A stretch of 64,000 nt of DNA from Burkholderia sp. Ac-20365 (GCF_017104715.1 NZ_JAAGPI010000005.1:338406-402405), one strand, 5' to 3'. Shown: positions 19,590 to 29,335, counted from the stretch's first letter. The notes: generated by a model not told the origin, from the letters alone. Numbers and translations are program-made.

Positions 19590-19608
19590 CGTTCGAATTA
19601 TTAGAACG
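19590..19608. promoter_or_regulatory. LysR-type operator candidate
   Basis: CGTTC-N9-GAACG, a perfect 5-bp inverted repeat containing the T-N11-A core typical of LysR boxes. It lies 11 bases from the LysR start in the divergent promoter region, which is also AT-rich. Suggests autoregulation and control of the 19.7-24.8 kb genes. Confidence 0.5.
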
Positions 19609-19733
19609 CTTCGCAAATTGGCGTTTATTGATTATAGGTTTTCGAAAGTCCAGTATGGAAGCCAGGCAGTCGAAAACGTGGAGCGGCAGCCACGGGTATG
19701 GACTGCGAAATCAAGAGACCTGGAGCTAGAAAC

Positions 19734-20603
19734 ATGAAGACGGTTGGTGTAATCGGTCTGGGCAATATGGGGCGCGGGATGGCGCTCTCGCTCAAGCGCG
19801 GCGGTTTCAACGTGCTCGGCTATGACGCCGCGCCCGGCGTTGCGGACAAATTGCAGGAAGAAGGCGTTCAGGCGCGCGCTTCGATCGCTGACATCGCGCG
19901 TGATTCCGACGTGCTGATTCTTTCGCTTCCGACTTCTGATATCGTCGAGCAGGTCGTGCTCGGTGAAGCTGGCGTGGCCGCGAGCGCGAAGCCGGGGCTG
20001 ATCGTGGTGGACACGACGACGGCGGAGCCGGGCAGCACGCGCAAGGTTGCTGCCGCGCTTGCTGAACGCAAGGTTGGCTTCGTCGATGGTCCCGTCAGCG
20101 GTGGACCTAAAGGTGCAGCGACGGCCACGATGACGATGGTGCTAGGCGGCTCCGACGAAGACGTCGCAGCCGTCGAACCGATCCTCGCCGTGATGAGCGC
20201 GAAACGCGTCCACGTTGGCCCCGTCGGCGCGGGTCACGTGACCAAGATCATCAACAACATGTTGACGGGCGTTCACCTGCTGGCCGCGAGCGAAGCCGTG
20301 CGCGCCGCCGAAGCGAACGGCGTCGACCCGGAAAAGCTGGTCGAGGCGCTCAACGGCGGCTCGGGCAAGAACAGTGCAACGCTGACGAACTATCCGACGT
20401 GGATCTTCAATGGCAAGTTCGACTCCGGATTCACGATGAAGCTCATGCGAAAGGACGTGCGCCTTGCGATGGCGCTGCTCGATAGCGCGCACGCTACCGC
20501 GCCGATCGCGAAGGAAGCGGGCCGTCTGTGGGCGGCGAGCGCGGACAGCATCGGCGATGCGGAGGACTTCAACCGCATCGTCCAGTTCATCGACAAACAG
20601 TAG
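19734..20603 (+). CDS. 3-hydroxyisobutyrate dehydrogenase-family oxidoreductase
   Basis: 289 residues from the ATG at 19734 (GGAG upstream, and it directly opens the Rossmann motif GVIGLGNMGRGM). DGPVSGGPKGA is the substrate loop and Lys171 in GHVTKIINN is the catalytic lysine. Members act on 3-hydroxyisobutyrate, tartronate semialdehyde (GarR) or threonate (LtnD). A neighbouring aldehyde dehydrogenase favours a short hydroxyacid or semialdehyde route, but the substrate cannot be fixed. First gene of a same-strand unit of four. Confidence 0.88.
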   Translation: MKTVGVIGLGNMGRGMALSLKRGGFNVLGYDAAPGVADKLQEEGVQARASIADIARDSDVLILSLPTSDIVEQVVLGEAGVAASAKPGLIVVDTTTAEPGSTRKVAAALAERKVGFVDGPVSGGPKGAATATMTMVLGGSDEDVAAVEPILAVMSAKRVHVGPVGAGHVTKIINNMLTGVHLLAASEAVRAAEANGVDPEKLVEALNGGSGKNSATLTNYPTWIFNGKFDSGFTMKLMRKDVRLAMALLDSAHATAPIAKEAGRLWAASADSIGDAEDFNRIVQFIDKQ

Positions 20604-20630
20604 TCGCCAGATATCCGGAGCCATTTTCAG

Positions 20631-22139
20631 ATGAGCAAGAACGCAGAAGACCTTCTCGTAGCGTTTCAGCATTTCTTCCCGCACGCACAGACCATCGGTT
20701 CGTATGTCGGTGGCGAACTGATTGAAGGCGCGGGTGAGACGATTCAACTCTTCGATGCCGCGACGGGCGAGAAGAGCATCGCCTACAAAGACGGCGGCAC
20801 GGCCGTGGTCGAACAGGCTGCCGCCGCAGCCGTGCGCGCGCAGAAACAGTGGTGGGCGCTCACGCATGCGGCACGCGGCCGGGTGATGTTCGAGATCGCC
20901 CGCCAGGTGCGCGCGGAAGCGGAAGCCCTCGCGCGGCTCGAATCGCTTGGCTCGGGCAAGCCGATCCGCGATTGCCGCGGCGAAGTCGCGAAGGTCGCAG
21001 AGATGTTCGAGTACTACGGCGGCTGGGCCGACAAGTTCTACGGCGAAGTGATTCCCGTGCCGACCTCGCACCTGAACTACACGCGCCGCGAGCCGGCTGG
21101 CACCGTGCTGCAGATCACGCCGTGGAATGCGCCCGTGTTCACGTGCGGCTGGCAGGTCGCGCCTGCGATTTCGATGGGTAACGCGGTGCTGCTCAAGCCG
21201 TCCGAACTCACGCCGACCAGCTCTATCGTCATCGGCCTGCTGTGCGAGCGCGCGGGTGCGCCGAAGGGCCTCGTGAACGTGCTGGCAGGTCTTGGACAGA
21301 CGGTCGCGCAGTCGGCCATCGCGCACAAGGCGATCAAGAAAGTGGTGTTCGTCGGCTCGCCGGCGACGGGCGCGCGGATCGCCGAAGCGGCTGCGAAGCG
21401 TGTGCTGCCGTGCGTGCTCGAACTGGGCGGCAAGTCGGCCAACATCATCTTCGGCGACGCGGACCTGAAGCGCGCGGCGCTGACCGCGCAGGCAGCCATC
21501 TTCGCCGGCGCTGGTCAAAGCTGTGTGGCAGGTTCGCGTCTGCTGGTGCAGCGTAGCGTCTACGACGAATTCGTCGCGATGGTCGCCACGGGCGCCAGGA
21601 AAATCAAGGTTGGCCAGCCGCTCGACGACAGCACCGAGGTGGGCCCGATCAACAACCGCAGGCAGTACGAGCACGTCATGTCGATGATCGACAAGGGCGT
21701 GGCGGCGGGCGCAACGCTGGCATCGGGTTCGCAGGAGCGTTCGAACGCGGGCTACTTTGTTTCGCCGACCGTGCTGTCGAACGTCACCAACGAGATGGCC
21801 GTCGCGCGCGAAGAGATTTTCGGGCCGGTGGTGGCAGCCATTCCGTTCGACACGGAAGAAGAAGCCATCGCGATTGCCAACGATACCGAGTTCGGCCTTG
21901 CCGGCGCAGTATGGACCACCGACGTCGCGCGCTCGCATCGCGTGGCAGCGCAAGTCGATGCCGGCACCTTCTGGGTGAATGGCTACAAGACCATCAACGT
22001 GGCGTCGCCGTTCGGCGGCTTTGGTTTGAGCGGTTACGGTCGCTCGAGCGGTGTCGAAGCGCTCTACGAGTACACGCAGACGAAGAGCGTGTGGGTCGAG
22101 ACCGCCAAGGAACCGCCCACGGCCTTCGGCTACCTTTAA
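20631..22139 (+). CDS. NAD(P)-dependent aldehyde dehydrogenase
   Basis: 502 residues with a complete ALDH core: TPWNAPVF, KPSELTP, FVGSPATG (cofactor), Glu264 in LELGGKSAN, Cys298 in GQSCVAGSR, and EEIFGPV. It resembles betaine/aminobutyraldehyde-type enzymes in general pattern. It follows the hydroxyacid dehydrogenase by 27 bases and probably oxidises the aldehyde product or precursor of the same pathway. The exact substrate is unknown. Confidence 0.92.
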   Translation: MSKNAEDLLVAFQHFFPHAQTIGSYVGGELIEGAGETIQLFDAATGEKSIAYKDGGTAVVEQAAAAAVRAQKQWWALTHAARGRVMFEIARQVRAEAEALARLESLGSGKPIRDCRGEVAKVAEMFEYYGGWADKFYGEVIPVPTSHLNYTRREPAGTVLQITPWNAPVFTCGWQVAPAISMGNAVLLKPSELTPTSSIVIGLLCERAGAPKGLVNVLAGLGQTVAQSAIAHKAIKKVVFVGSPATGARIAEAAAKRVLPCVLELGGKSANIIFGDADLKRAALTAQAAIFAGAGQSCVAGSRLLVQRSVYDEFVAMVATGARKIKVGQPLDDSTEVGPINNRRQYEHVMSMIDKGVAAGATLASGSQERSNAGYFVSPTVLSNVTNEMAVAREEIFGPVVAAIPFDTEEEAIAIANDTEFGLAGAVWTTDVARSHRVAAQVDAGTFWVNGYKTINVASPFGGFGLSGYGRSSGVEALYEYTQTKSVWVETAKEPPTAFGYL

Positions 22140-22152
22140 TCGGCAAGGTGTC

Positions 22153-22172
22153 CTCCCCGCGTTATCGGGGAG
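22153..22172 (+). other. Intercistronic hairpin before the DUF3100 gene
   Basis: CTCCCCG and CGGGGAG form a perfect 7-bp stem with a six-base loop, just after the aldehyde dehydrogenase stop and 28 bases before the next start. No U-tract; it may reduce read-through or protect the upstream mRNA. Confidence 0.5.
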
Positions 22173-22199
22173 AACCATCAATCTGGGGAGACCTGACCA

Positions 22200-23540
22200 A
22201 TGAACAGCATAACAATGCACTCGTCCGGCGGCCAAGGCGTTCGCACGGCCAAGCTACTCGTCTTCGCTGCGGGCGTGATCCTGCTTGCCGAACTGATCGG
22301 CTCCTTCACGTTCAAGATCGGTCCGGGCAAGGTAGTTCTGTTGCCGATGATCTGGGCGTTGCTGCTCGGTGCGGCAATCGGCGTGGCCAGTGCGCGATCG
22401 AATAGCGCCGCGCGCCTCGATGTGAAAACGCAGTTTTACGCTGCGGCCATCCTGCAGCCAGCGTTGCTGCTGTTCATTGCCAAGCTCGGGTTGATGATCG
22501 GCAGTGCGCTTCCCAAGCTTGCGTCCGCAGGCTGGGCGCTCGCCTTCCAGGAACTGGGCCATTTTGTCGGCACGATCCTGCTGGGCTTGCCGCTCGCGCT
22601 GCTGCTCGGTATCAAGCGCGAAGCGATCGGCGCTACGTTCTCGGTCGGCCGTGAGCCGAGTCTCGCGATCATCGGCGAGAAGTACGGGATGGATTCGGCG
22701 GAAGGGCGCGGCGTGCTGGCGGAATACCTCACTGGAACCATCTTCGGCGCGGTCTTTATCGCCATATTTGCGGGCTTCGTCGCGAGTCTGAATATCTTCG
22801 ACCCGCTCGCACTCGCGATGGGTTCGGGCGTCGGTTCGGGCAGCATGATGGCAGCGGCGTCGGGCGCAATCGCCGCGCAGCAAACGCCGGAGGTTGCCAA
22901 GTCGGTGCTGACGTTTGCGGCCGCGAGCAATCTGATCACGACGACGGTCGGCACGTACTTCACGTTGTTCATCTCGCTGCCGATGGCACTGTTCGGCTAT
23001 CGCATTCTAGAGCCGCTGATCGGCCGCACGACGAGTGCATCGAACGCGTCTGAAGCGGCAGAAGCCAGCCGGCCGAAACTCGGCGACGTACAGACGGAAG
23101 CGCCGCATCTCAGCTATGGCGGCAAAGTGTTGGCGTGGGTCGTCACCGCCGTGTTCGCGCTGGTATGCGACTGGATGGCGCACGGCACGACGCCGCTCGC
23201 AGGACTGCCGGGCATGTTGATCATGCTGCTTGCTGTCGTTGTCGGCGACGCGCTTTCCACGCTGACTGGCCGCAAGATTCCGGCAGTGTGCTGGGTTTCG
23301 TTTGCGGCGATGTACGCGACGTCTCCGTGGTGCCCCTGGGGCACACAGCTGGCTGAACTGAGCGCGCGCAACGATTTTCTGGGCGTGACCACGCCGATGC
23401 TCGCCTTCGCCGGACTCTCGATTGCGAAGGACCTTCCCGCTTTCCGCCGGCTGGGCTGGCGCATCGTGCTGGTCTCGTTCGTTGCAAACGCGGGCACGTT
23501 CCTCGGTGCGACCGTCGTCGCGCAACTGTTCCACATCTAG
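22200..23540 (+). CDS. DUF3100 multi-pass membrane protein
   Basis: 446 residues, strongly hydrophobic, with about ten membrane segments and a polar central linker (about residues 275-305). The pattern matches DUF3100, a family of unknown function; a transporter role fits its size and helix content. GSGVGSGSMMAAASGAIAA in the middle is a small-residue-rich segment that could be a re-entrant loop. It sits between an aldehyde dehydrogenase and an M20 amidohydrolase, so it may import the amide that the hydrolase opens. Function is inference. Confidence 0.8.
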   Translation: MNSITMHSSGGQGVRTAKLLVFAAGVILLAELIGSFTFKIGPGKVVLLPMIWALLLGAAIGVASARSNSAARLDVKTQFYAAAILQPALLLFIAKLGLMIGSALPKLASAGWALAFQELGHFVGTILLGLPLALLLGIKREAIGATFSVGREPSLAIIGEKYGMDSAEGRGVLAEYLTGTIFGAVFIAIFAGFVASLNIFDPLALAMGSGVGSGSMMAAASGAIAAQQTPEVAKSVLTFAAASNLITTTVGTYFTLFISLPMALFGYRILEPLIGRTTSASNASEAAEASRPKLGDVQTEAPHLSYGGKVLAWVVTAVFALVCDWMAHGTTPLAGLPGMLIMLLAVVVGDALSTLTGRKIPAVCWVSFAAMYATSPWCPWGTQLAELSARNDFLGVTTPMLAFAGLSIAKDLPAFRRLGWRIVLVSFVANAGTFLGATVVAQLFHI

Positions 23541-23644
23541 GCGGCCGGCACCGCCCGCGCAAACGCGGCGGTGCAACGCGCGCTACGGGCTGTGCAATCT
23601 GATGTTGACGTCGATTGCCAGCAAGAAAATCTTATCAAGTGACT

Positions 23645-24838
23645 ATGAACGCTATTGCCGAAATCCAGGCATTCTCGGAGGAGATGACTGCCGTCCGTCG
23701 TGACATCCATGCACACCCGGAACTGGGATACAACGTGAACCGGACGGCGGATCTTGTCGCCAGCAAGCTGGAAGAGTGGGGCTTGCCTGTTGTTCGCGGA
23801 GTTGGCAAAACTGGCCTGGTCGCGACGTTGAAGCGTGGCAACAGTACGCGCGCAATCGGACTTCGCGCGGACATGGACGCGTTGCCGATGCAGGAAGCAA
23901 ATGGGTTCGCGCATCGCTCTACGGTGCCGGGCGCCATGCACGCATGCGGGCACGACGGTCACACGACGATGCTGCTCGGCGCAGCACGATATCTCGCGAC
24001 GTCAGGCGATTTCGACGGCACGGTGCATTTCATTTTTCAGCCTGCCGAGGAAGAAGGTGCCGGCGCGAAGGCGATGATCGACGACGGTCTGTTCGAGCGC
24101 TTTCCTGTCGATGCCGTGTTCGGTGTGCACAACTGGCCGGGCATTCCGGAGGGACACTTCGGCGTGCGGGCCGGTGCGATCATGGCATCGACGAGTCTCT
24201 TCAGGATTACCGTAACGGGCGCGGGATGCCATGGCGCGATGCCGCATCTGGGAGAAGACCCGGTATTTGCAGTCGCGCAGATCGTCAGCGCATTACAGAG
24301 CATCCTGACGCGCAACAAGAATCCGATCGATGCGGCCGCCTTGTCGGTGACGCAGATTCATGCGGGCGAAGCGCAGAACGTCGTGCCGACCGATGCCTGG
24401 CTGGGCGGCACGGTGCGCACGTTTTCGGACGAGACGCTTGACCTCATCGAGAGCCGTATGCGGGCCATCGTCTCGGCGATTGCGTCTGGTCTTGGCTGTC
24501 GCAGTGAGATCGAATTCAGCCGGAACTATCCGCCGACTATCAACGATCCTGAACAAACCGCGCTGGCGGTTGAAGTCATGCGTGAAGTCGTTGGCTATCA
24601 GGCTGTCGATGCGGCGATTCAGCCCACAATGGCCGCCGAAGACTTTTCGTTCATGTTGCGTGCAAAGCCGGGTTGCTACGCGTTCATTGGCAACGGCAGC
24701 GGCGATCATCGCGTTATCGGGCATGGAGCGGGGCCGTGCCTGTTGCACAATGCGAGTTACGACTTCAACGACCGTTTGCTTCCCGTGGGGTCGACGTATT
24801 TCGTGCGACTCGTGGAGCGGTTTTTGAAGCGCGCCTGA
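23645..24838 (+). CDS. M20-family amidohydrolase (hippurate hydrolase-like)
   Basis: 397 residues from the ATG at 23645. Metal and catalytic motifs of the M20D/AmhX-IAA-amino-acid hydrolase group are present: RRDIHAHPELGYNV, GLRADMDALP, HACGHDGHTTMLLGAA, FQPAEEEGAGA and, near the end, MAAEDFSFML. Such enzymes cut N-acyl amino acids or similar amides in the cytoplasm. It is the last gene of the LysR-linked unit. A perfect bidirectional terminator follows. Confidence 0.9.
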   Translation: MNAIAEIQAFSEEMTAVRRDIHAHPELGYNVNRTADLVASKLEEWGLPVVRGVGKTGLVATLKRGNSTRAIGLRADMDALPMQEANGFAHRSTVPGAMHACGHDGHTTMLLGAARYLATSGDFDGTVHFIFQPAEEEGAGAKAMIDDGLFERFPVDAVFGVHNWPGIPEGHFGVRAGAIMASTSLFRITVTGAGCHGAMPHLGEDPVFAVAQIVSALQSILTRNKNPIDAAALSVTQIHAGEAQNVVPTDAWLGGTVRTFSDETLDLIESRMRAIVSAIASGLGCRSEIEFSRNYPPTINDPEQTALAVEVMREVVGYQAVDAAIQPTMAAEDFSFMLRAKPGCYAFIGNGSGDHRVIGHGAGPCLLHNASYDFNDRLLPVGSTYFVRLVERFLKRA

Positions 24839-24860
24839 ACCCATGCAATAGAAACAGCTG

Positions 24861-24894
24861 GCGATAAAGGCTCATAACGCAGAGCCTTTATCGC
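24861..24894. terminator. Bidirectional terminator between convergent genes
   Basis: A perfect 13-bp stem (GCGATAAAGGCTC / GAGCCTTTATCGC) with an eight-base loop lies between the amidohydrolase and the convergent aminotransferase. Its AT-rich AAA/TTT parts provide weak pairing tracts on both strands. Confidence 0.8.
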
Positions 24895-24914
24895 CTCGCG
24901 AAGCCCGGCGCAAG

Positions 24915-26195
24915 TCACTTTGACCGGGATCTGAAAGAGTCGATCGCGCGCTCCAGGCGTGCCAAGCCTTCGTCAAGACATTCGTACGGAATGTTGAGCG
25001 GCGGCGCGAAGCGCAGCACGTTCGGACCCGCATTCAGAATCATGACACCGTGTTCGAGCGCGGCCGTCATGATGTCTTTCGAGCGTCCCTGATACGCATC
25101 GCTTAACTCCGCGCCAATCAGCAAACCTGCACCCCGAAGCTCGCGGAACACTCCGGTGCGCGAATTGATCGAGCGCAGGCTGGCGAGGATGTGGGCGCTA
25201 CGCTCGCGTACGCCGTCGAGAATGTGCGGGGTGTTGATGAGTTCGACCACGCGATCCGCAACGGCCGTCGCCAACGGATTCCCGCCGTACGTCGAACCAT
25301 GTGTTCCAACGGAGAAGTGTTTGCCGATGTCCGCGGTGGTGAGCAGCGCGCCGATCGGGAAACCGTTGCCGAGCGCTTTGGCTGTCGTGAGGATATCGGG
25401 CGTGACACCTGTGTCCATGTACGCGAAAAGCGAACCGGTTCGACCGATGCCCGTCTGCACTTCATCAAAGATAAGAAGCGCGTTGTGCCTGGTGCAGGCA
25501 TCGCGCAGACATTGCAGGAAATCGGCCGTTGCCGGAATCACGCCACCTTCGCCCTGGACCGGCTCCACGATCACCGCGCAGGTTCGATCGTCGATGGTGG
25601 CCAGTGCTGCGTCGATATCGTTGAAGCGGATATGCGAGATGTCGCCCGGCAGCGGGCCAAACCCGTCCGAGTATTTCTGCTGGCCGCCGACGCTGACTGT
25701 GAATAGCGTACGTCCGTGGAACGATTGCTCGAAGGAAATGATCTTTGTCTTCCGGGCATTGACACCGAAGCGGTCGATCGCTACGCGTCGCGCGAGCTTG
25801 AGTGCGGCCTCGTTCGCTTCCGCGCCGGAGTTCGCGAAAAAGGCATTCTCCGCAAAGGTCGCGTCGGTCAGGCGCACGGCTAGCTTGAGCGCAGGAATGT
25901 TGGTGAAGACGTTGCTCACATGCCATAGCTGTTCAGCCTGCTTCGTGAGCGTTTCGACCAGCGCCGGATGCGCGTGACCGAGCGCGCAAACGGCGATGCC
26001 GCTTGTCAGGTCCACGTAGTCGCGGTCCTCTTCATCCCAGACGCGAGAGCCCTGCGCGCGCACGGGTATCACCGACGCGGGCGCGTAGACGGGGGCCATG
26101 ACAGTATCGAACGTGTTGCGTGATGGATGTGGTGTAGTCACTGGAGAGCTTCGCTGCAACCGGATAAGGGAATTGCGGAACGAGGGTAATGCCAC
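24915..26195 (-). CDS. Class-III aminotransferase, acetylornithine/succinylornithine type
   Basis: 426 residues if the GTG at 26195 is used; a GTG at 26141 would give 408 residues and begin close to where ArgD proteins normally start (before [23 protein letters not shown]). PLP-enzyme motifs: [44 protein letters not shown] and the PLP lysine in TTAKALGNG. It transfers the amino group between glutamate and acetylornithine, succinylornithine or a similar omega-amino acid. It stands alone, convergent with the amidohydrolase, so it could serve arginine synthesis or catabolism. Confidence 0.88.
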   Translation of the reverse strand: MALPSFRNSLIRLQRSSPVTTPHPSRNTFDTVMAPVYAPASVIPVRAQGSRVWDEEDRDYVDLTSGIAVCALGHAHPALVETLTKQAEQLWHVSNVFTNIPALKLAVRLTDATFAENAFFANSGAEANEAALKLARRVAIDRFGVNARKTKIISFEQSFHGRTLFTVSVGGQQKYSDGFGPLPGDISHIRFNDIDAALATIDDRTCAVIVEPVQGEGGVIPATADFLQCLRDACTRHNALLIFDEVQTGIGRTGSLFAYMDTGVTPDILTTAKALGNGFPIGALLTTADIGKHFSVGTHGSTYGGNPLATAVADRVVELINTPHILDGVRERSAHILASLRSINSRTGVFRELRGAGLLIGAELSDAYQGRSKDIMTAALEHGVMILNAGPNVLRFAPPLNIPYECLDEGLARLERAIDSFRSRSK

Positions 26196-26534
26196 CGGAG
26201 AGATGGCGGACCCAGGAGTCCGACTGTTATAGCGAGAGTGTGCCGGTGACGGGGCTGCTTGCGGCTAACTCAAAGTTGGAAGTTTGTTCGAAAAAACCGA
26301 ACGCAGTGTGAGGGGTTGCGTGGGTTTTGTGGGGATGAGGGCGGGTATCTTAGTCAGAGATAGCCACTCGATCGTCCGGTAGCCGTTGGTACCCACCCAG
26401 TCAACGATCACCGTTCGACTGTCAACGCTGCGACAGCCGTGGATCTCATGGAACTCGCGCCGCTACGGCCAGCCGGCCTTGGAAAGCAATTGAGCGCGTA
26501 GCTGTCGCTCTCCACCATCCTGGTCCGCTGGAAC
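26196..26534. other. Intergenic region with an inverted repeat also found upstream of the PLC-like gene
   Basis: No gene is visible in these 339 bases. At 26286-26302 lies GTTCG-N7-CGAAC with an A-rich centre, about 90-145 bases upstream of the aminotransferase start. A near-copy occurs at 27725-27742. Confidence 0.5.
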
Positions 26535-27695
26535 TCAGAACAAAGCGGGCCGCTGCTGGCGCCCGCCGCCGCGTTGGCCCTGCGCGAGCTTACGCGCCTG
26601 CTCGATCTTGCGCGCGGTTTGAGTGAGTTCCGTGGTCGCCTTCGTGTTCAATTCGAAGATGAACTTGCCCTTGTCGATGTCGGCGAAATCAATCATGACG
26701 ATGTTGGGCATGAAGACCTTCAGCGCGACACCGTTCGTGTAGTCGGTCGATGAGACGTAGGTCGGCAGCCGCGATTCGATCGCCTCGCCGAACCCGGCCA
26801 TCCACAGCTCGGTGAGCGCAGTCGGACGGTTGTCCGGTCCCCACATGGTCGAGTCGCGCTCCCGGATGCTCCGCTTCAGGCCGGTGGTGGTCCAGTACAT
26901 CATCCCCATCACCTCAGGGTCGGAGTTGAGGGCGCCGATCTTCATCAGCCCACTCTGCTTCTCGATGTTGGACGCGATCTTGCCCATGTCGCTGTCGCCG
27001 TTGAACGCGTTGGTGCCGCCCTTGCCGACGAATTGCAGGCCGTCGTAGCCGCTGTTGTAGCCGGTGCCGTCCTCGAGGCGCTTGCAACCCCAGATCCCGT
27101 TCGACGAAAGGTAGCCCTGGCCGGTGACTTCGTCGATACCCTTCTGGGTGAACAGCACGACGACGTGCTTCTTCAGCTGGTCGAGCGTCTTCTCGTTGAG
27201 GCTGCCCGTGCCCGTGAAGAGAGCGGTGCCGAGCTCCCTCACGCAGATCTCCGCGATGATGCTCCAGTTCGTGCACTTGTCGAACTTCAGGAGCAGGAAT
27301 TCGCTGGTGTTGTATTTGACGAACTCTTTCGCCTGTTTCAGCATGTCCACGAGCCGCATGCCGAACGCGCCGTCCAGCGGCAGCTTCGTGGTGGTGACGT
27401 CGGCCTTCCTGCCGCCCAGGTCGAAAACGATCTTGTCCTTCTTCTCCTTCAGGTGCGTCAGCTTCGGGTCGGCATGGAAGGCCTTCAACAACACCGGCGA
27501 GGCGGAAATAGTCGAGCTCTTGGTTGCCGCGATCCGCAGGTCGAACAGGCGCACGCCGGCTTTGGCCTGCTCGAAGATTTCGAGGTCCTGGGTCTGGACG
27601 TTGGCGTCGCCGCTCGTGATGCCCGCGTCGTGGCTGCCGGCGAAGACGATGTCGCAGAGCCGCTTGCCGCCACCCAACCTGTAGTAAGTGATCAT
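26535..27695 (-). CDS. PI-PLC X-domain-like protein
   Basis: 386 residues. The N-terminus fits the TIM-barrel X domain of phosphatidylinositol-specific phospholipase C: FAGSHDAGIT with candidate catalytic His22, GVRLFDLRIA, and a second candidate histidine at 74 (KAFHADPK). No signal peptide or Y/C2 domain is visible, so the protein is either cytoplasmic or exported by a nonclassical route. The C-terminus is basic and glycine/glutamine-rich (QGQRGGGRQQR). Substrate is unknown; bacterial members cleave phosphoinositides or GPI anchors. It is isolated, with no obvious operon partner. Confidence 0.75.
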   Translation of the reverse strand: MITYYRLGGGKRLCDIVFAGSHDAGITSGDANVQTQDLEIFEQAKAGVRLFDLRIAATKSSTISASPVLLKAFHADPKLTHLKEKKDKIVFDLGGRKADVTTTKLPLDGAFGMRLVDMLKQAKEFVKYNTSEFLLLKFDKCTNWSIIAEICVRELGTALFTGTGSLNEKTLDQLKKHVVVLFTQKGIDEVTGQGYLSSNGIWGCKRLEDGTGYNSGYDGLQFVGKGGTNAFNGDSDMGKIASNIEKQSGLMKIGALNSDPEVMGMMYWTTTGLKRSIRERDSTMWGPDNRPTALTELWMAGFGEAIESRLPTYVSSTDYTNGVALKVFMPNIVMIDFADIDKGKFIFELNTKATTELTQTARKIEQARKLAQGQRGGGRQQRPALF

Positions 27696-27724
27696 GGCCG
27701 TCGTACCTCCGATAGAGAGTGCGT

Positions 27725-27742
27725 GTTCGACGAAAACCGAAC
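27725..27742. promoter_or_regulatory. Inverted repeat upstream of the PLC-like gene
   Basis: GTTCG-N8-CGAAC, 30 bases before the PLC-like start codon. On the minus strand it reads GCGTTCGGTTTTCGTCGAAC, nearly the same as the site at 26286-26302, which differs by one or two bases in the centre. Two related palindromes upstream of two neighbouring same-strand genes suggest a shared regulator. Confidence 0.4.
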
Positions 27743-28216
27743 GCTCATTCCACGTGTAAGTGAACGCTGCGGACTTGGCGATGCGGCTCTGAATGTTTTT
27801 ACTCCGACGCTTCCTTGCTGGTCAAACCATTTCGGCGGTACCGGGAACTTCTGCAATGAGGCCCGGTTGATACCGCGCGTACGTTCCGCGAGCATCGTTG
27901 CGCGATGGCACGGCCGGAGTTCGCACATCAGGGATACAAAGCCCACCTTCAGCCAAACGTTTGCGCGCGTGCGGTTCAGCTATTCCTGCGTCGCCGTGAA
28001 GTAATCTGTAAAAAATAGAAACAAATTTGTCAACGAACGGGGCGCAGTTCGCGTTATTGCAATGAATTTTCCGATCCTGCCGTTCGCGGGAGGCCGCCCA
28101 GAAGGGCGGCTCGCGATGTGTGACGCTCAAATGGATCGGTACGATAAAAATATTACCAATAATTTCACCCCCCCCACGTTCCATCGATTCAACTTTGCCA
28201 GGGAGGCAGGCGGTAC
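27743..28216. other. AT-rich intergenic region with a C8 tract
   Basis: No gene is supported in this stretch. The part nearest the glycosyltransferase is AT-rich (28010-28165) and contains a run of eight C about 45 bases before the glycosyltransferase start. It probably holds that gene's promoter. Confidence 0.45.
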
Positions 28217-29335
28217 ATGAAGGCATTGAGTATTCTCCACAGCGAGTCGTCGCGTGGGTGGGGCGGTCAGGAAGTCCGTACGCTGAAGGAGATGATCGCG
28301 CTGCGCGCGCTCGGTCATCACATCGAACTCGTTTGTCCGGGCGATGCCGTGCTCGGCGAGCGCTCGCGGTCTGAAGGGTTTGCCGTTCATCACGCGCGTA
28401 TCCGCTCGGGCGCCGATGTGCGTTCGATGCTGCAGATCCGCGCGATTCTTGCGCGTGGTCAGTTCGATATCCTGAATACGCACAGCGGCCACGACAGCCT
28501 CGTGGCGGGCATGGCGGGGCGTCTCGCACGCACGCCGCTCATCGTGCGTACGCGCCATCTCGCGTTGCCGATCACATCGCTGGCCACGTATAACGTGTTT
28601 CCGCACCGGGTGGTGGCGGTGAGCCGTTACGTGCGCGATTACCTCGTGTCCGCAGGCGTGAAAGAAGACCGCGTCGAGATGATCTATGACGGCATTGTCA
28701 AGCCAGAGCCGCTTGCGCACTCCACGCTGCGCGACGAGCTCGGACTAGGGCCGGATGCCATGATCGCAGGCATCGTCGCAATTCTGCGCGGCAAGAAAGG
28801 CCACGATGAGCTGATCGCCGCCGTGGGCCCGCTGATGATCGAGCGGCCGAATTTACACGTTGTGATCGTGGGCAACGGCGCGGAGTTCGGCCGGCTTCAA
28901 ACGACGATCACTGAACTCGGCCTCGCGCATCGTATCCATATGCTCGGTTTCCGCAAGGACGTGTACAACGTTCTGCGTGGCTGCGATCTGTTCGTGCTGC
29001 CGACACATCAGGAAGCACTAGGGCAGGCGTTTATCGAAGCGATGGCGATCGGATTGCCGGTGATCGGGACGTGTGTCGACGGCGTGCCCGAGCTTATCGA
29101 GGATGGCGTGAACGGCTTGCTCGTGCCGCCGAAGGACGTCGAAGCCTTGCGTGGAGCGATCGCGCGACTGGTCGACGACGCACCGCTACGCGCGCGTTTC
29201 GGCGCAGCGGGCCTCATCAAGACGGACGGCCGGTTCACGGTCGAGAACATGGCGAACGAAACGGTCGAATTTTACCGGCGTGGGCTCGAAGCGCGGCGGG
29301 CGTCTGCGGGCCGCTGGCGTCGGGCGGCGACATGA
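28217..29335 (+). CDS. Glycosyltransferase family 4 protein
   Basis: 372 residues with two Rossmann lobes. The N-terminal part has HSESSRGWGGQEVRTLKEM; the C-terminal GT4 part has GFRKDVYNVLRGCDLFVLPT and an E-x7-E motif (EALGQAFIE) followed by GLPVIGTCVDGVPELI for nucleotide-sugar binding. GGGAGG precedes the ATG. It acts at the cytoplasmic side of the membrane on LPS core, a capsule or another surface glycan. Its stop overlaps the start of a polysaccharide deacetylase by ATGA, so both act on the same glycan or lipid. Confidence 0.9.
   Translation: MKALSILHSESSRGWGGQEVRTLKEMIALRALGHHIELVCPGDAVLGERSRSEGFAVHHARIRSGADVRSMLQIRAILARGQFDILNTHSGHDSLVAGMAGRLARTPLIVRTRHLALPITSLATYNVFPHRVVAVSRYVRDYLVSAGVKEDRVEMIYDGIVKPEPLAHSTLRDELGLGPDAMIAGIVAILRGKKGHDELIAAVGPLMIERPNLHVVIVGNGAEFGRLQTTITELGLAHRIHMLGFRKDVYNVLRGCDLFVLPTHQEALGQAFIEAMAIGLPVIGTCVDGVPELIEDGVNGLLVPPKDVEALRGAIARLVDDAPLRARFGAAGLIKTDGRFTVENMANETVEFYRRGLEARRASAGRWRRAAT

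Noticed and set aside
20142..22235. 697-codon open frame on the minus strand
   Set aside because: It is antisense to the dehydrogenase and aldehyde dehydrogenase genes, whose motifs are complete; GC-rich codons keep the complementary frame open, and the product is Arg/His-rich without domains.
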